Positions 17,987-25,071 of a stretch of 37,257 bases of DNA are shown here, in pieces. Both the position numbers and the translations under genes were made by a program. The DNA comes from Flavobacteriaceae bacterium. Its GTDB lineage: Bacteria; Bacteroidota; Bacteroidia; UKL13-3. Positions within the stretch are counted from its first letter, which is position 1, and each line of letters begins with the position of its first letter. The DNA is taken from positions 1 to 37,257 of the forward strand of contig JANYDJ010000248.1 of the NCBI GenBank assembly GCA_025363675.1. Direction: 5' to 3'. The notes beneath the pieces are model-generated. The model worked only from the letters and a program-made list of their open reading frames with translations, was not told the origin of the DNA and made no database searches.

Positions 17987-18478
17987 ATGATGTTCTATTT
18001 TTTTATATCAGGTATTATTTTGTTGCGTATTGTCGAGCTTATTGTTTCGAGAAATAACGAGAAGTGGTTGTTGCGGTATGGAGCAATAGAATATGGTAAA
18101 AAACATTATCCATATATGGTTGCGATGCATGCTTTATTTTTTATTTCTCTTATATTCGAACATAATACTCAACAAATGGAAGTATATAACCCATCGTTAT
18201 TTATAATTTATATAATACTCATCATATCTAAAATATGGGTAATCTCACTATTGGGTAAATTTTGGAGTACTAAAATATATCATATCGCTGGCATTCCAAC
18301 CATAAAAAAAGGAGCCTACAAATATGTTAAGCACCCCAACTATATGATTGTAATTGCTGAAATAATCGTTATTCCACTCACGTTTAATTTGTATTATACT
18401 GCTGTTATTTTTAGTATTCTTAATGCAATGATGTTATATGTTAGAATTAGGGAAGAAAATAGAGCATTGCAAATATAA
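17987..18478 (+). CDS. ICMT-like membrane methyltransferase (BpsB-like)
   Basis: 163 residues with about four membrane helices. The C-terminal half has the isoprenylcysteine carboxyl methyltransferase fold signature: YKYVKHPNYMIVIAEIIVIP (~108-127) and the closing RIREENRAL. These bind S-adenosylmethionine in ICMT proteins. It is 4 bases downstream of the type III PKS, so translational coupling is likely. In Bacillus the equivalent BpsB O-methylates alkylpyrones. The same role is inferred here from the pairing and the size, not proven. Confidence 0.85.
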   Translation: MMFYFFISGIILLRIVELIVSRNNEKWLLRYGAIEYGKKHYPYMVAMHALFFISLIFEHNTQQMEVYNPSLFIIYIILIISKIWVISLLGKFWSTKIYHIAGIPTIKKGAYKYVKHPNYMIVIAEIIVIPLTFNLYYTAVIFSILNAMMLYVRIREENRALQI

Positions 18479-18525
18479 TTGTAATAGGAAGGTATGCAAA
18501 ATACAATGGTAGCCATATTATAGGA

Positions 18526-19395
18526 ATGAAAATTAGGCTTAAGCACATAGCTATTGTTATTATAAGTCTACTGCTTATTGCAGGCGGGGCGGCGTATTTT
18601 TATCGTGCACAAATTGTGGCCCATTTTATTCCCCGTGTTGAGCAAATTGGTGATATCCGCATTATGGTGAAAGATGATACCGCTTATGTGAGCCTGCGAT
18701 TGTCAATTACCAATAAATCATTTATTAGTATAGAATCCGATTCTATTAAATATAGTGTATCGCTATTTAATAAGACTTATTTACACAGTGAAAAATATAT
18801 TGGTGTTGTGCTGCCCGCACACGGAAAAGACACTGTAGACTTTGCTTTTAATATTCCCTATATCGCTATAATGAAGGATTTGAAAGCAGAAAAGAAAAAT
18901 AAGGACAGTGCTAGTTATGCTATTAACATTGCTGTTAAATATGCAACGCCTTTCAGTAAATCGGAAATTGCTGTAAACAAGTCTGCGAAATTAAAAATCC
19001 CACAGCCTCCCGAAATAGAAATTGTAGCTATGCATTATGAAAAGATTCGTTTGAAAACTATTATTGCAGATGCCAAAATAAAAATAACAAACTATAGCCC
19101 CGTTCGTGTCGTTATAAAACATATTGACTACGCTATTAATGTATCAAAACAAGGAATGTTGAAGGGAAAATATGCCGAACCCATTGTGATAAAACCGCAT
19201 GAAACCACTTATATATCGCTGCCAATAGAAGTGCGTGCAAAAAACCTTCTCAAAACAGCTTTCGATGTACTGATGAATAACGATAACTACTACTACACCT
19301 TAAAATTAAATGCCGTGTTGGAATCGGAAGACCCACTGAAGCAATCGTTTCATATAGATTTAACAAAGAATGGGAAAATGGAATTGAAGAAGTAA
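18526..19395 (+). CDS. LEA14/WHy-type beta-sandwich protein, membrane-anchored
   Basis: 289 residues. One N-terminal anchor (~6-26, HIAIVIISLLLIAGGAAYFY) is followed by two repeats of an LEA-2/WHy-like domain (~45-160 and ~165-285). Each carries strand patterns such as VSLRLSITNKSFISIESDSI and DAKIKITNYSPVRVVIKHID with the 'ITN.S...I....I.Y.V' theme. LEA-2 domains bind membranes or stabilise proteins under drying. Here it would face the periplasm. It follows the PKS/methyltransferase pair by 47 bases and could share the transcript. No enzyme motif. Confidence 0.72.
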   Translation: MKIRLKHIAIVIISLLLIAGGAAYFYRAQIVAHFIPRVEQIGDIRIMVKDDTAYVSLRLSITNKSFISIESDSIKYSVSLFNKTYLHSEKYIGVVLPAHGKDTVDFAFNIPYIAIMKDLKAEKKNKDSASYAINIAVKYATPFSKSEIAVNKSAKLKIPQPPEIEIVAMHYEKIRLKTIIADAKIKITNYSPVRVVIKHIDYAINVSKQGMLKGKYAEPIVIKPHETTYISLPIEVRAKNLLKTAFDVLMNNDNYYYTLKLNAVLESEDPLKQSFHIDLTKNGKMELKK

Positions 19396-19430
19396 GCAGG
19401 GTGGAGGAAGTTGGGACTGAGAATTCAGAA

Positions 19431-19461
19431 AATTGTATAATACATTGGGGGAATTGTATAA
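19431..19461. repeat. Two AATTGTATAA direct repeats
   Basis: AATTGTATAA at 19431-19440 and again at 19452-19461, 21 bases apart (two helix turns), 56 bases before the cupredoxin gene. It could be an operator for a dimeric regulator; nothing confirms it. Confidence 0.35.
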
Positions 19462-19516
19462 GGTTTAAACTAACTTTATTAGTTAATTTTACATCAATAA
19501 CTTATATATATATATT

Positions 19517-19873
19517 ATGAAAAAGAATAATATGATTTTGTTTGCTATTGCATTTTTGTTTATCAGTTTGCTGATGAGCTGCATGGGGATGAAGCATGGA
19601 AAAAAAACCGACATGACCAATCGTGGTGCAGGTGTGGTTTGGATAAAGCATGACAAGTTCTCTCCGGGTGTTATAAAAATTCCCGTAAATAGCTCCGTAA
19701 CCTGGATCAATAAAGATTTATTGCCCCACACGGTAACAAGTGATGAAGGATTATTCGACAGTAAAAAATTGAAACACAAACAATGGTTTAGTTATAAATT
19801 CACCACTGCTGGCACATACAACTATCATTGCACCATACACCACATGATGGTTGCCAAAGTTATTGTTGAATAG
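19517..19873 (+). CDS. Cupredoxin-domain lipoprotein (plastocyanin/azurin-like)
   Basis: 118 residues. The signal peptide ends in a lipobox (LLMSC, Cys ~22). The cupredoxin barrel covers ~38-118. The type 1 copper ligands are all present: His in LLPHTVTSDEG, then Cys, His and Met in YHCTIHHMMVAKVIVE. It should be a periplasmic or outer-membrane-tethered blue copper electron carrier. Its partner is unknown because no oxidase or reductase gene lies nearby. The start MKKNNMI gives a correct signal. Alone on its strand segment; the next gene is 107 bases away. Confidence 0.9.
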   Translation: MKKNNMILFAIAFLFISLLMSCMGMKHGKKTDMTNRGAGVVWIKHDKFSPGVIKIPVNSSVTWINKDLLPHTVTSDEGLFDSKKLKHKQWFSYKFTTAGTYNYHCTIHHMMVAKVIVE

Positions 19874-19980
19874 GTTTTGACACGGGCAGTGCAGGGTTTT
19901 GAGAAAGATGCTGCTAAAATATGTTAGGACTTAAGATTTTATTGCTTAATTTTCGTGCTAATTTTTAACCTCTTATTAAA

Positions 19981-20529
19981 ATGATGGACCAAGAAATAGA
20001 CGAACTATTATCAGAAGAAAACGCACATCTGAACAAGTTGCACCAAATAGTAAAAGACACACTGGATGCAGAAGAACTTATTGTTCACAATCTTTTAAAT
20101 CCACCTATAGAGACCCTTACCAAGGGTCAAAAAATTTCGGATAAAGTGGCCATGTTTGGTGGTAGTTGGAAATTTATTATATTATTTGGTGTGATACTTA
20201 CTGTGTGGATTGCTTTTAATGCACTGGCACTCGACTATTATAGATTTGACCCCTACCCTTTTATTCTCATGAATCTGATCCTCTCGTGCATTGCCGCACT
20301 ACAGGCCCCTATTATTATGATGAGCCAAAACCGACAAGAAGAGAAAGACCGAATGCGTAGTGAGAATGACTACCTAATCAATTTAAAAGCGGAGATGCAA
20401 ATACGCAGCTTACAACAAAAAATGGATTTATTATTAGAAGACCAGATAAAAACACTTTTTGATACCCAAGAAAAACAATTTATTTTATTAAAAGAAATTA
20501 ACCAAAAACTCGACGATCTTAAAAAATAA
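19981..20529 (+). CDS. DUF1003-domain membrane protein
   Basis: 182 residues. A soluble, charged N-terminus (~1-55) is followed by two membrane helices (~61-80, WKFIILFGVILTVWIAFNAL; ~90-112, FILMNLILSCIAALQAPIIM). After these comes the signature MMSQNRQEEKDRMRSENDYL and a C-terminal coiled coil to the end. This is the DUF1003 family, widespread and of unknown function, often near stress or cyclic-nucleotide genes. ATG-ATG at the start; either may be used. It converges on the lmo0937 pair read from the other strand. Confidence 0.88.
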   Translation: MMDQEIDELLSEENAHLNKLHQIVKDTLDAEELIVHNLLNPPIETLTKGQKISDKVAMFGGSWKFIILFGVILTVWIAFNALALDYYRFDPYPFILMNLILSCIAALQAPIIMMSQNRQEEKDRMRSENDYLINLKAEMQIRSLQQKMDLLLEDQIKTLFDTQEKQFILLKEINQKLDDLKK

Positions 20530-20581
20530 ATCAGTTAGGAGTGGTAATGCTTATATATCAAAAAATGTATGGCTAGTCGCT

Positions 20582-20740
20582 TTATATCTTGGTATTATCA
20601 CGGCGAAGAATTTTCAACAATACGGAAACAAATGCCACCACCAATAGTATATGAATAATATCGCCAGCACCATAGGCAAAAAAACCAATAGCCCAGCAAA
20701 TAAGTAGAATTACCGCTATCATATATAATAGATTATCCAT
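20582..20740 (-). CDS. lmo0937-family small membrane protein (copy 2)
   Basis: 52 residues. The first part is MDNLLYMIAVILLICWAIGF and the second is AYGAGDIIHILLVVAFVSVL, followed by a basic tail ending DNTKI. It is plainly related to the copies at 13081 and 23956 (NLLYxxAVILxIxWxIGFxxYxAGxIIHILL). It lies 3 bases downstream of the divergent copy at 20744-20908, so the two are a tandem duplication on one transcript. Confidence 0.83.
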   Translation of the reverse strand: MDNLLYMIAVILLICWAIGFFAYGAGDIIHILLVVAFVSVLLKILRRDNTKI

Positions 20741-20743
20741 ATA

Positions 20744-20908
20744 CTATTTTTCCATCACTCCTTCACTATTAATAGCTTTATATAGTATGGAAATGGCAGC
20801 TATTACTAGTAATATATGAATAACCGGCACTACTCTATAGGCAATAAATCCTATGGCACAAAACGTGACCGGATTATCGACAATTGAATATAATAAAGTG
20901 TTCATCAT
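20744..20908 (-). CDS. lmo0937-family small membrane protein (divergent copy 3)
   Basis: 54 residues beginning MMNTLLYSIVDNPVTFCAIG. It keeps the family's start (NTLLY) and second half (IHILLVIAAISILYKA). The first helix is replaced by a polar stretch VDNPVTFCAIGF where the others read AVILxIxWAIGF. It may be a decaying or specialised paralogue. ATG at 20908 or 20905 are both possible. An upstream ATG at 20913 runs straight into TAA. Confidence 0.7.
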   Translation of the reverse strand: MMNTLLYSIVDNPVTFCAIGFIAYRVVPVIHILLVIAAISILYKAINSEGVMEK

Positions 20909-20913
20909 TACAT

Positions 20914-21102
20914 TTAGTTAAGGCAACAGTTAAAATCAATAATCCCATTCACCACATCGGGCAACCTATAAGAAGCCACTACAAAAATTTGTTTGTTTTC
21001 AATACAGTTTTTCTGAGAATCGGCCTCCTTGGTTTTAAATGAATTATATTTTAGATATATCAATACCAATGATGTGGGGAATAGAATTTTGAAATTTTCC
21101 AT
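20914..21102 (-). CDS. Possible small protein, unknown
   Basis: 62-residue frame (starts MENFKILFPTSLVLIYLKYN, ends IIDFNCCLN) between the DUF4142 gene and the lmo0937 pair, same strand, ending 5 bases before the next ATG. The N-terminus has a weak hydrophobic stretch. I recognise no family. It could be a real small gene or chance; the close spacing is the only support. Confidence 0.3.
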   Translation of the reverse strand: MENFKILFPTSLVLIYLKYNSFKTKEADSQKNCIENKQIFVVASYRLPDVVNGIIDFNCCLN

Positions 21103-21205
21103 GCGAGTAACTATTATAAATTTTTAGAACATGATAGCCGGCTATTTGCGTCTTGTTTGCTGCTGTAACTTTCGTATCCTTTTCTTGCCGCTTTCGGCTG
21201 TTATA

Positions 21206-21794
21206 CTATTTTATTTTATCGCATACTTTTTGGCAAGTAATTGCATGATCGAGGTGTGTGCGAAGTGTGGGAAGTGTGGCCAAGGCCCATTCTTTAATAT
21301 CAGCATCGACAGATTCGGTAGAAGCTTTTTCGAAAAGTGCGATTGCATCTTTGTGTCCACTAACCATCATATCACAATATTTTTTATCGAAATCGAGGCC
21401 TGTTTTTTTGCTCAAATCTTTATAAGTATTCTGTGCTTTTTCGGTAGCCGACGTTGGTATGGTTATCGATTTTTTCTTGGCAAGTCCCGCTAAGTCGCTC
21501 AAACATTTGCTATGTTCTTCTTCCATCATTTTTCCTAAATTTTTCACCTCTGTTACATTGCTGTTGTGTTCGGCCAATTCGGCCAATTGAATTTCTTCCA
21601 AATTTATTTCGGCAGCATTAACCAGAAACTGAGCATCGTCTTTGTTTTTGTCGAACTTTGCATCGTTATGTTCTTCGGCAACATCTTTCGCATCTTCTGG
21701 TTTGTTGTTTTTACATGATGAAACGCTCATAAATGTGGCAGTAATAAAAAGCTGCTTGCAGCAAAATTGTTTTAATGTGTGTTAATTTTTTCAT
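21206..21794 (-). pseudogene. DUF4142 lipoprotein gene with a frameshift in the signal peptide
   Basis: DUF4142 helical-bundle protein (ferritin-like fold in the family, function unclear). The main frame (21206-21730, 174 residues) has FLVNAAEINLEEIQLAELAE, then LGKMMEEEHSKCLSDL and a C-terminal LPTLRTHLDHAITCQ. That frame begins MSVSSCK, a lipobox without its signal. Upstream, an ATG at 21794 opens MKKLTHIKTILLQAAF in another frame. Removing one T from the T5 run at 21746-21750 (A5 on plus) joins them into a normal lipoprotein signal (...QAAFITATFMSVSSCK). So the gene is broken by one base, or the base is a sequencing error, or slippage corrects it. The core after the lipobox is intact. Confidence 0.82.
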
Positions 21795-21853
21795 TGTTTT
21801 TTTTATTAATTATATGTTAGAAATATTTGGGTTGACTTATCTTATATATGTTT

Positions 21854-22030
21854 TTAATTAAAGCGTAAATGGCATTCCGCTATTTTAGATAAAGGATGGT
21901 TGAGCAAAAGGGTATCTACTTCGTAGTTTAAATCGGAAAACATAAAACTGGGAAACGAAGACTTTCTTTTGGGCTTTCCGTTTTTTAAACTTGTTTTAGC
22001 AGGCTTTATTTCTTTAATATGGGTAAACAT
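21854..22030 (-). CDS. Small basic protein, unknown
   Basis: 58 residues beginning MFTHIKEIKPAKTSLKNGKP and ending IAECHLRFN. The first half is Lys-rich, and the second (DLNYEVDTLLLNHPLSKIAE) is a plausible amphipathic segment. No family recognised and no signal or membrane helix. It is placed 59 bases upstream of the DUF4142 start and on the same strand. Codon content looks ordinary. Could be a genuine small gene. Confidence 0.45.
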   Translation of the reverse strand: MFTHIKEIKPAKTSLKNGKPKRKSSFPSFMFSDLNYEVDTLLLNHPLSKIAECHLRFN

Positions 22031-22120
22031 ATTAGGTAATGGTTATAGGTGCAAATGTGATTGGTATTTAGTGCACAAAAGTTATATTATATAAATAATA
22101 AGTTATAATATTCACATATT

Positions 22121-23704
22121 TTAGGCTAACTGACTACGCCTATTCTGTATCAGTTCAATTTTCTTTTGGTGTTGTATATTGCGATCCCTTTTAATTAATT
22201 TCTCAACCGTGAGACGAGCCATCAAGTAGCTTACCGTTGATTCTGCCCCTTGGTTTAGGTTTACATTAAGTTCTTCCAGCCCATCATAACATCCACCCGT
22301 GCAAGGATTATATATAATTTGTCGCAAGTGATTTTTACCCAAAAACCAATTGAAAGATATTTCCATTTTATCTATATAATCTTCGTTGCGGAACACCTCA
22401 TAAAAGGTATTAAGTGCTAAAATAGTATATGCCACATCTATGGGCTGTTCACCGCCATTTGCTATTGCTCTGGAGGCTTCGCCGTGGTGCAGCCATCCTT
22501 TATTAGAGATTACTTTTATTCTTTCGCCGGTAAATGTTCTCGCCAATAAAAAATCGAATGATGCTTTTGCAATTTCTTTATACACGGTATCACCAGTTAC
22601 CATCCATGCACATAATAATGCTTCTGGTAAAATACTATTAGCATAGGTAAGATAACTTTCGTACCATTGCCACCCTTCGTCGCACTCGTGTTTATACATT
22701 TGTACCAACCTGTTTGCAAGGTGTGTAATTACTGAGACATTATCTATAGAATTATGTTTTGTATTTCTATAATACAATCCTTTGATGATAAAAGCCATGG
22801 CACGGGTAGAATGTATTTTATGGATATTGAGTATGGCATGTTGCATAGTGGTTTCTGCTGATGCTACCAATTCGTGAGGCAATGTATCGCCGATAGAAAT
22901 TAAATACCCCAAGGCCCAGATTGCTCTGCCATTGGCATCGGCCAAATTTGTTTCATAATTTTGTTGCGTGAATACTTTTTCTTCGTTCACATAATTTAAA
23001 AAATAACTCTCGGGTTCCAAACAGTATTTAATGAAATTAAAATATATCTTTATATATTCGATATCCGCCATATCGCCCGTAAGTTCAAAGTGCTGGCACA
23101 TAGCAATCATTGCACGTGCATTGTCATCTAATGTATAACCGGATGAAATGTCGGGCTGATTAATTTTGGAGAATTGGATCATTCCAAAATCGGTGGTTAG
23201 TTTTTTTATATGGTCGAGGTTAATTGCGGGTATATTATAGTGCAATGAAATTTGTCCGTTCCCCATTTTTTCAAATAACGTGGCATGTGCAATTGCGGCA
23301 TTCTCCCATACTGTTGATGCCATATAATGTAAACCATTCGAGCTTATCTTTTTTCTAAGTTCCTCATTTTTCAATAATTCTATTTGCATTTTTGCCACAC
23401 TGGGATTAGTGGAACAGCCATGCATGCATACCAACAAATAACCAAGTGTTGATAGTTTCCAATCGTATACAATACCAAACGACGAACATTTATAAATACT
23501 CTTAAAATGTTTTTCTAAAGGATATCCTGCAAACAAACAAACCTCCATAGCATGTTGCACAGCCTCATGAAACTCATTAATATCCTTAAACCTCATCTCG
23601 TGGGCAGCCTCCGATGCATAGCATACCAAATCCATTTCATTTACCTGCTTAGTAAAATCTTCAATATTTGTGGGCGGGTAACTTAAAGCGGGTATCAGTT
23701 GCAT
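22121..23704 (-). CDS. Glycosidase-like protein fused to the tail of a lost GT4 domain
   Basis: 527 residues from ATG 23704. Residues ~1-107 form a small domain (SYPPTNIEDFTKQVNEMDLV ... YKCSSFGIVYDWKLSTLGYL) that I recall as a free-standing short Bacteroidota protein. Residues ~105-145 (LLKNEELRKKISSNGLHYMA ... ENAAIAHATLFEKM) match the last helices of a GT4 glycosyltransferase. From ~165 on comes an (alpha/alpha)-barrel glycosidase-like domain (SGYTLDDNARAMIAMCQHFE, SYLTYANSILPEALLCAWMV, NPCTGGCYDGLEELN). I recall this as the C-terminal half of Bacteroidota GT4 fusion proteins. The GT4 catalytic part is absent, so an in-frame deletion seems to have fused two genes. An upstream TTG (23728) is less likely as start. 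Confidence 0.7.
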   Translation of the reverse strand: MQLIPALSYPPTNIEDFTKQVNEMDLVCYASEAAHEMRFKDINEFHEAVQHAMEVCLFAGYPLEKHFKSIYKCSSFGIVYDWKLSTLGYLLVCMHGCSTNPSVAKMQIELLKNEELRKKISSNGLHYMASTVWENAAIAHATLFEKMGNGQISLHYNIPAINLDHIKKLTTDFGMIQFSKINQPDISSGYTLDDNARAMIAMCQHFELTGDMADIEYIKIYFNFIKYCLEPESYFLNYVNEEKVFTQQNYETNLADANGRAIWALGYLISIGDTLPHELVASAETTMQHAILNIHKIHSTRAMAFIIKGLYYRNTKHNSIDNVSVITHLANRLVQMYKHECDEGWQWYESYLTYANSILPEALLCAWMVTGDTVYKEIAKASFDFLLARTFTGERIKVISNKGWLHHGEASRAIANGGEQPIDVAYTILALNTFYEVFRNEDYIDKMEISFNWFLGKNHLRQIIYNPCTGGCYDGLEELNVNLNQGAESTVSYLMARLTVEKLIKRDRNIQHQKKIELIQNRRSQLA

Positions 23705-23736
23705 ATATTTACAAAAGTGAAGTCGCAAACTTGTAT

Positions 23737-23772
23737 ATTTGTTATATTAATATTTGCATTTGTTATATTATT
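23737..23772. repeat. Tandem ATTTGTTATATTA repeats
   Basis: ATTTGTTATATTAAT at 23737-23751 and ATTTGTTATATTATT at 23758-23772, one 21-base period, just upstream of the glycosidase-like gene (minus). Possible operator or chance AT-rich repeat. Confidence 0.4.
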
Positions 23773-23886
23773 CCCACATTTTATCTCAACATAGACCCTT
23801 TTTCCTCCCTTAAACCGAAGGCTGGCAAATGTGAACTTTGTAACGTATTCATGAAATGATATAACAAAAGCCCCGCGGGCATAAGA

Positions 23887-23894
23887 TAACTTTG
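23887..23894 (+). promoter_or_regulatory. -7 promoter box of lmo0937 copy 4
   Basis: TAACTTTG fits TAnnTTTG and lies 61 bases before the ATG. No matching TTG at the standard distance; a GC-rich CCCCGCGGG precedes it instead, which may point to another sigma factor or an activator. Confidence 0.4.
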
Positions 23895-23955
23895 TTATAA
23901 TATATTTACATTAAAAATATAGGAAAACATTTCTTAAACAAAAAAAACAAACATC

Positions 23956-24120
23956 ATGAATAATCTACTTTATATATTGGCTGTTATTTTGGTTATTTTT
24001 TGGGCAATCGGATTTTTTGCATACAGTGCTGGCGGGATTATACATATCCTACTCATTATTGCCATCGTATCCGTACTGCTCCGATTTATCCAGGGCGACG
24101 ACCGCGTAATTGACAAATAA
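23956..24120 (+). CDS. lmo0937-family small membrane protein (copy 4)
   Basis: 54 residues. First half MNNLLYILAVILVIFWAIGF, second half AGGIIHILLIIAIVSVLLRF, tail QGDDRVIDK. It is closest to copies 1 and 2, with two membrane helices and the invariant GGIIHILL. It stands alone with its own promoter box and converges on the DUF2809 gene 13 bases away. Function unknown; in other bacteria the family is linked to general stress. Confidence 0.85.
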   Translation: MNNLLYILAVILVIFWAIGFFAYSAGGIIHILLIIAIVSVLLRFIQGDDRVIDK

Positions 24121-24133
24121 TGGGTCACGCTTT

Positions 24134-24529
24134 TTATGCTTTTCTAGACTTGCTTTTTAAGTTACTTAACAAAGTATCTACTGCATATCCAATAAAAATA
24201 CCAACGGTATAACACAAAATATCGCTGTAGGCAAAATCGTACCCGAGTATGAGTCCGCCTATTGTTGTTTTGCGAATGTGGTTGATCCATGGTGCTTTGT
24301 ACAATTCAGAAAACTCGATGGCAACAGAAAATATCCATGCTACTACTGTAGAAATGTATATAGGCTTGTGATATAACAAAACTCTAAATCCCCAATAAAT
24401 CATCATCGCCCAAATAGCATCGCCTGAATATTCTTGCAAAAAATCTGGAAGATAGTTGCCGAATTTTCTGGAAGCTAATCCTATTAGGAGTGTAATAATG
24501 GCGATGAGTATGTAATGTATTCGTTTCAT
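24134..24529 (-). CDS. DUF2809 (VanZ-like) membrane protein
   Basis: 131 residues, about four membrane helices. The family features are YILIAIITLLIGLASRKFG at the start, SGDAIWAMMIYWGFR (~35-49), AIEFSELYKAPWINHIRKT (~70-88) and the C-terminal GYDFAYSDILCYTVGIFIGY. DUF2809 proteins are integral membrane proteins of unknown role related to VanZ. The C-terminus is basic (LKSKSRKA). It is monocistronic and divergent from the 24589 gene, sharing a 59-base intergenic region. Confidence 0.88.
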   Translation of the reverse strand: MKRIHYILIAIITLLIGLASRKFGNYLPDFLQEYSGDAIWAMMIYWGFRVLLYHKPIYISTVVAWIFSVAIEFSELYKAPWINHIRKTTIGGLILGYDFAYSDILCYTVGIFIGYAVDTLLSNLKSKSRKA

Positions 24530-24575
24530 ATTTAGTACAAATTAAGTAAATTAAATCTAACAATTATTCCAATTC

Positions 24576-24583
24576 TAATTTTG
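24576..24583 (+). promoter_or_regulatory. -7 box five bases before an ATG
   Basis: TAATTTTG fits TAnnTTTG and ends 5 bases before the ATG at 24589, so transcription would begin at or near the start codon. No TTG at the usual distance. Confidence 0.4.
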
Positions 24584-24588
24584 GGAAT

Positions 24589-25071
24589 ATGAACAATCTA
24601 ACTACTTTTGTCATTACACTAAATGATAAACGAATGGATTGGAATAAGAAATGTATAAACGAATGGAGAAAACTTGGGTTTTATTACGACTGGGATGACC
24701 GCATCTCTGTTAACCAATTGAGATTTTTTGGCAGTAAAAACGGACTTCACAAATTAGTTGAATGGCTTGATAGTTATACAAACGATGAAGATTTGTATGG
24801 AATATCTGAACATGACCACATGGGCCCATATATGTTGAAAATTATGACCTGGGATAAACCAACTATAACTAATGAATATATAGCAGGAACAACTCAAGAT
24901 TTAAAAAATTTAAAAAATATAATTGCTAATAAATTAAATAAATATTCGATTGGTCAGACATTTAATGTTGATAAAGAATACGGAACTGATAATACTATTA
25001 CTTTAAAGTTTTTTATTATGGCAGATGATTTTGACCCCGCTTCCATGGATGAATCCTTAATTATATCATAA
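24589..25071 (+). CDS. Unknown cytoplasmic protein
   Basis: 160 residues, acidic, no signal or membrane segment. Notable stretches are TTFVITLNDKRMDWNKKCIN, GFYYDWDDRISVNQLRFFGS, EDLYGISEHDHMGPYMLKIM and a C-terminal KFFIMADDFDPASMDES. I do not recognise the family. Small Trp/Asp-rich proteins of this kind are common among immunity proteins, but there is no toxin next to it, so that is only a thought. Its stop overlaps the end of the MenE-like gene read from the other strand by 6 bases. Confidence 0.7.
   Translation: MNNLTTFVITLNDKRMDWNKKCINEWRKLGFYYDWDDRISVNQLRFFGSKNGLHKLVEWLDSYTNDEDLYGISEHDHMGPYMLKIMTWDKPTITNEYIAGTTQDLKNLKNIIANKLNKYSIGQTFNVDKEYGTDNTITLKFFIMADDFDPASMDESLIIS

Noticed and set aside
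21216-21493. Plus-strand frame through the DUF4142 gene
   Set aside because: It lies antisense to a clear DUF4142 domain and has Cys/Phe-rich content typical of a shadow. Only its first ~80 bases are noted as a possible remnant.
23705-23728. TTG start of the glycosidase-like gene
   Set aside because: Only eight extra residues without support, while ATG 23704 directly begins the conserved-looking MQLIPALSYPP.
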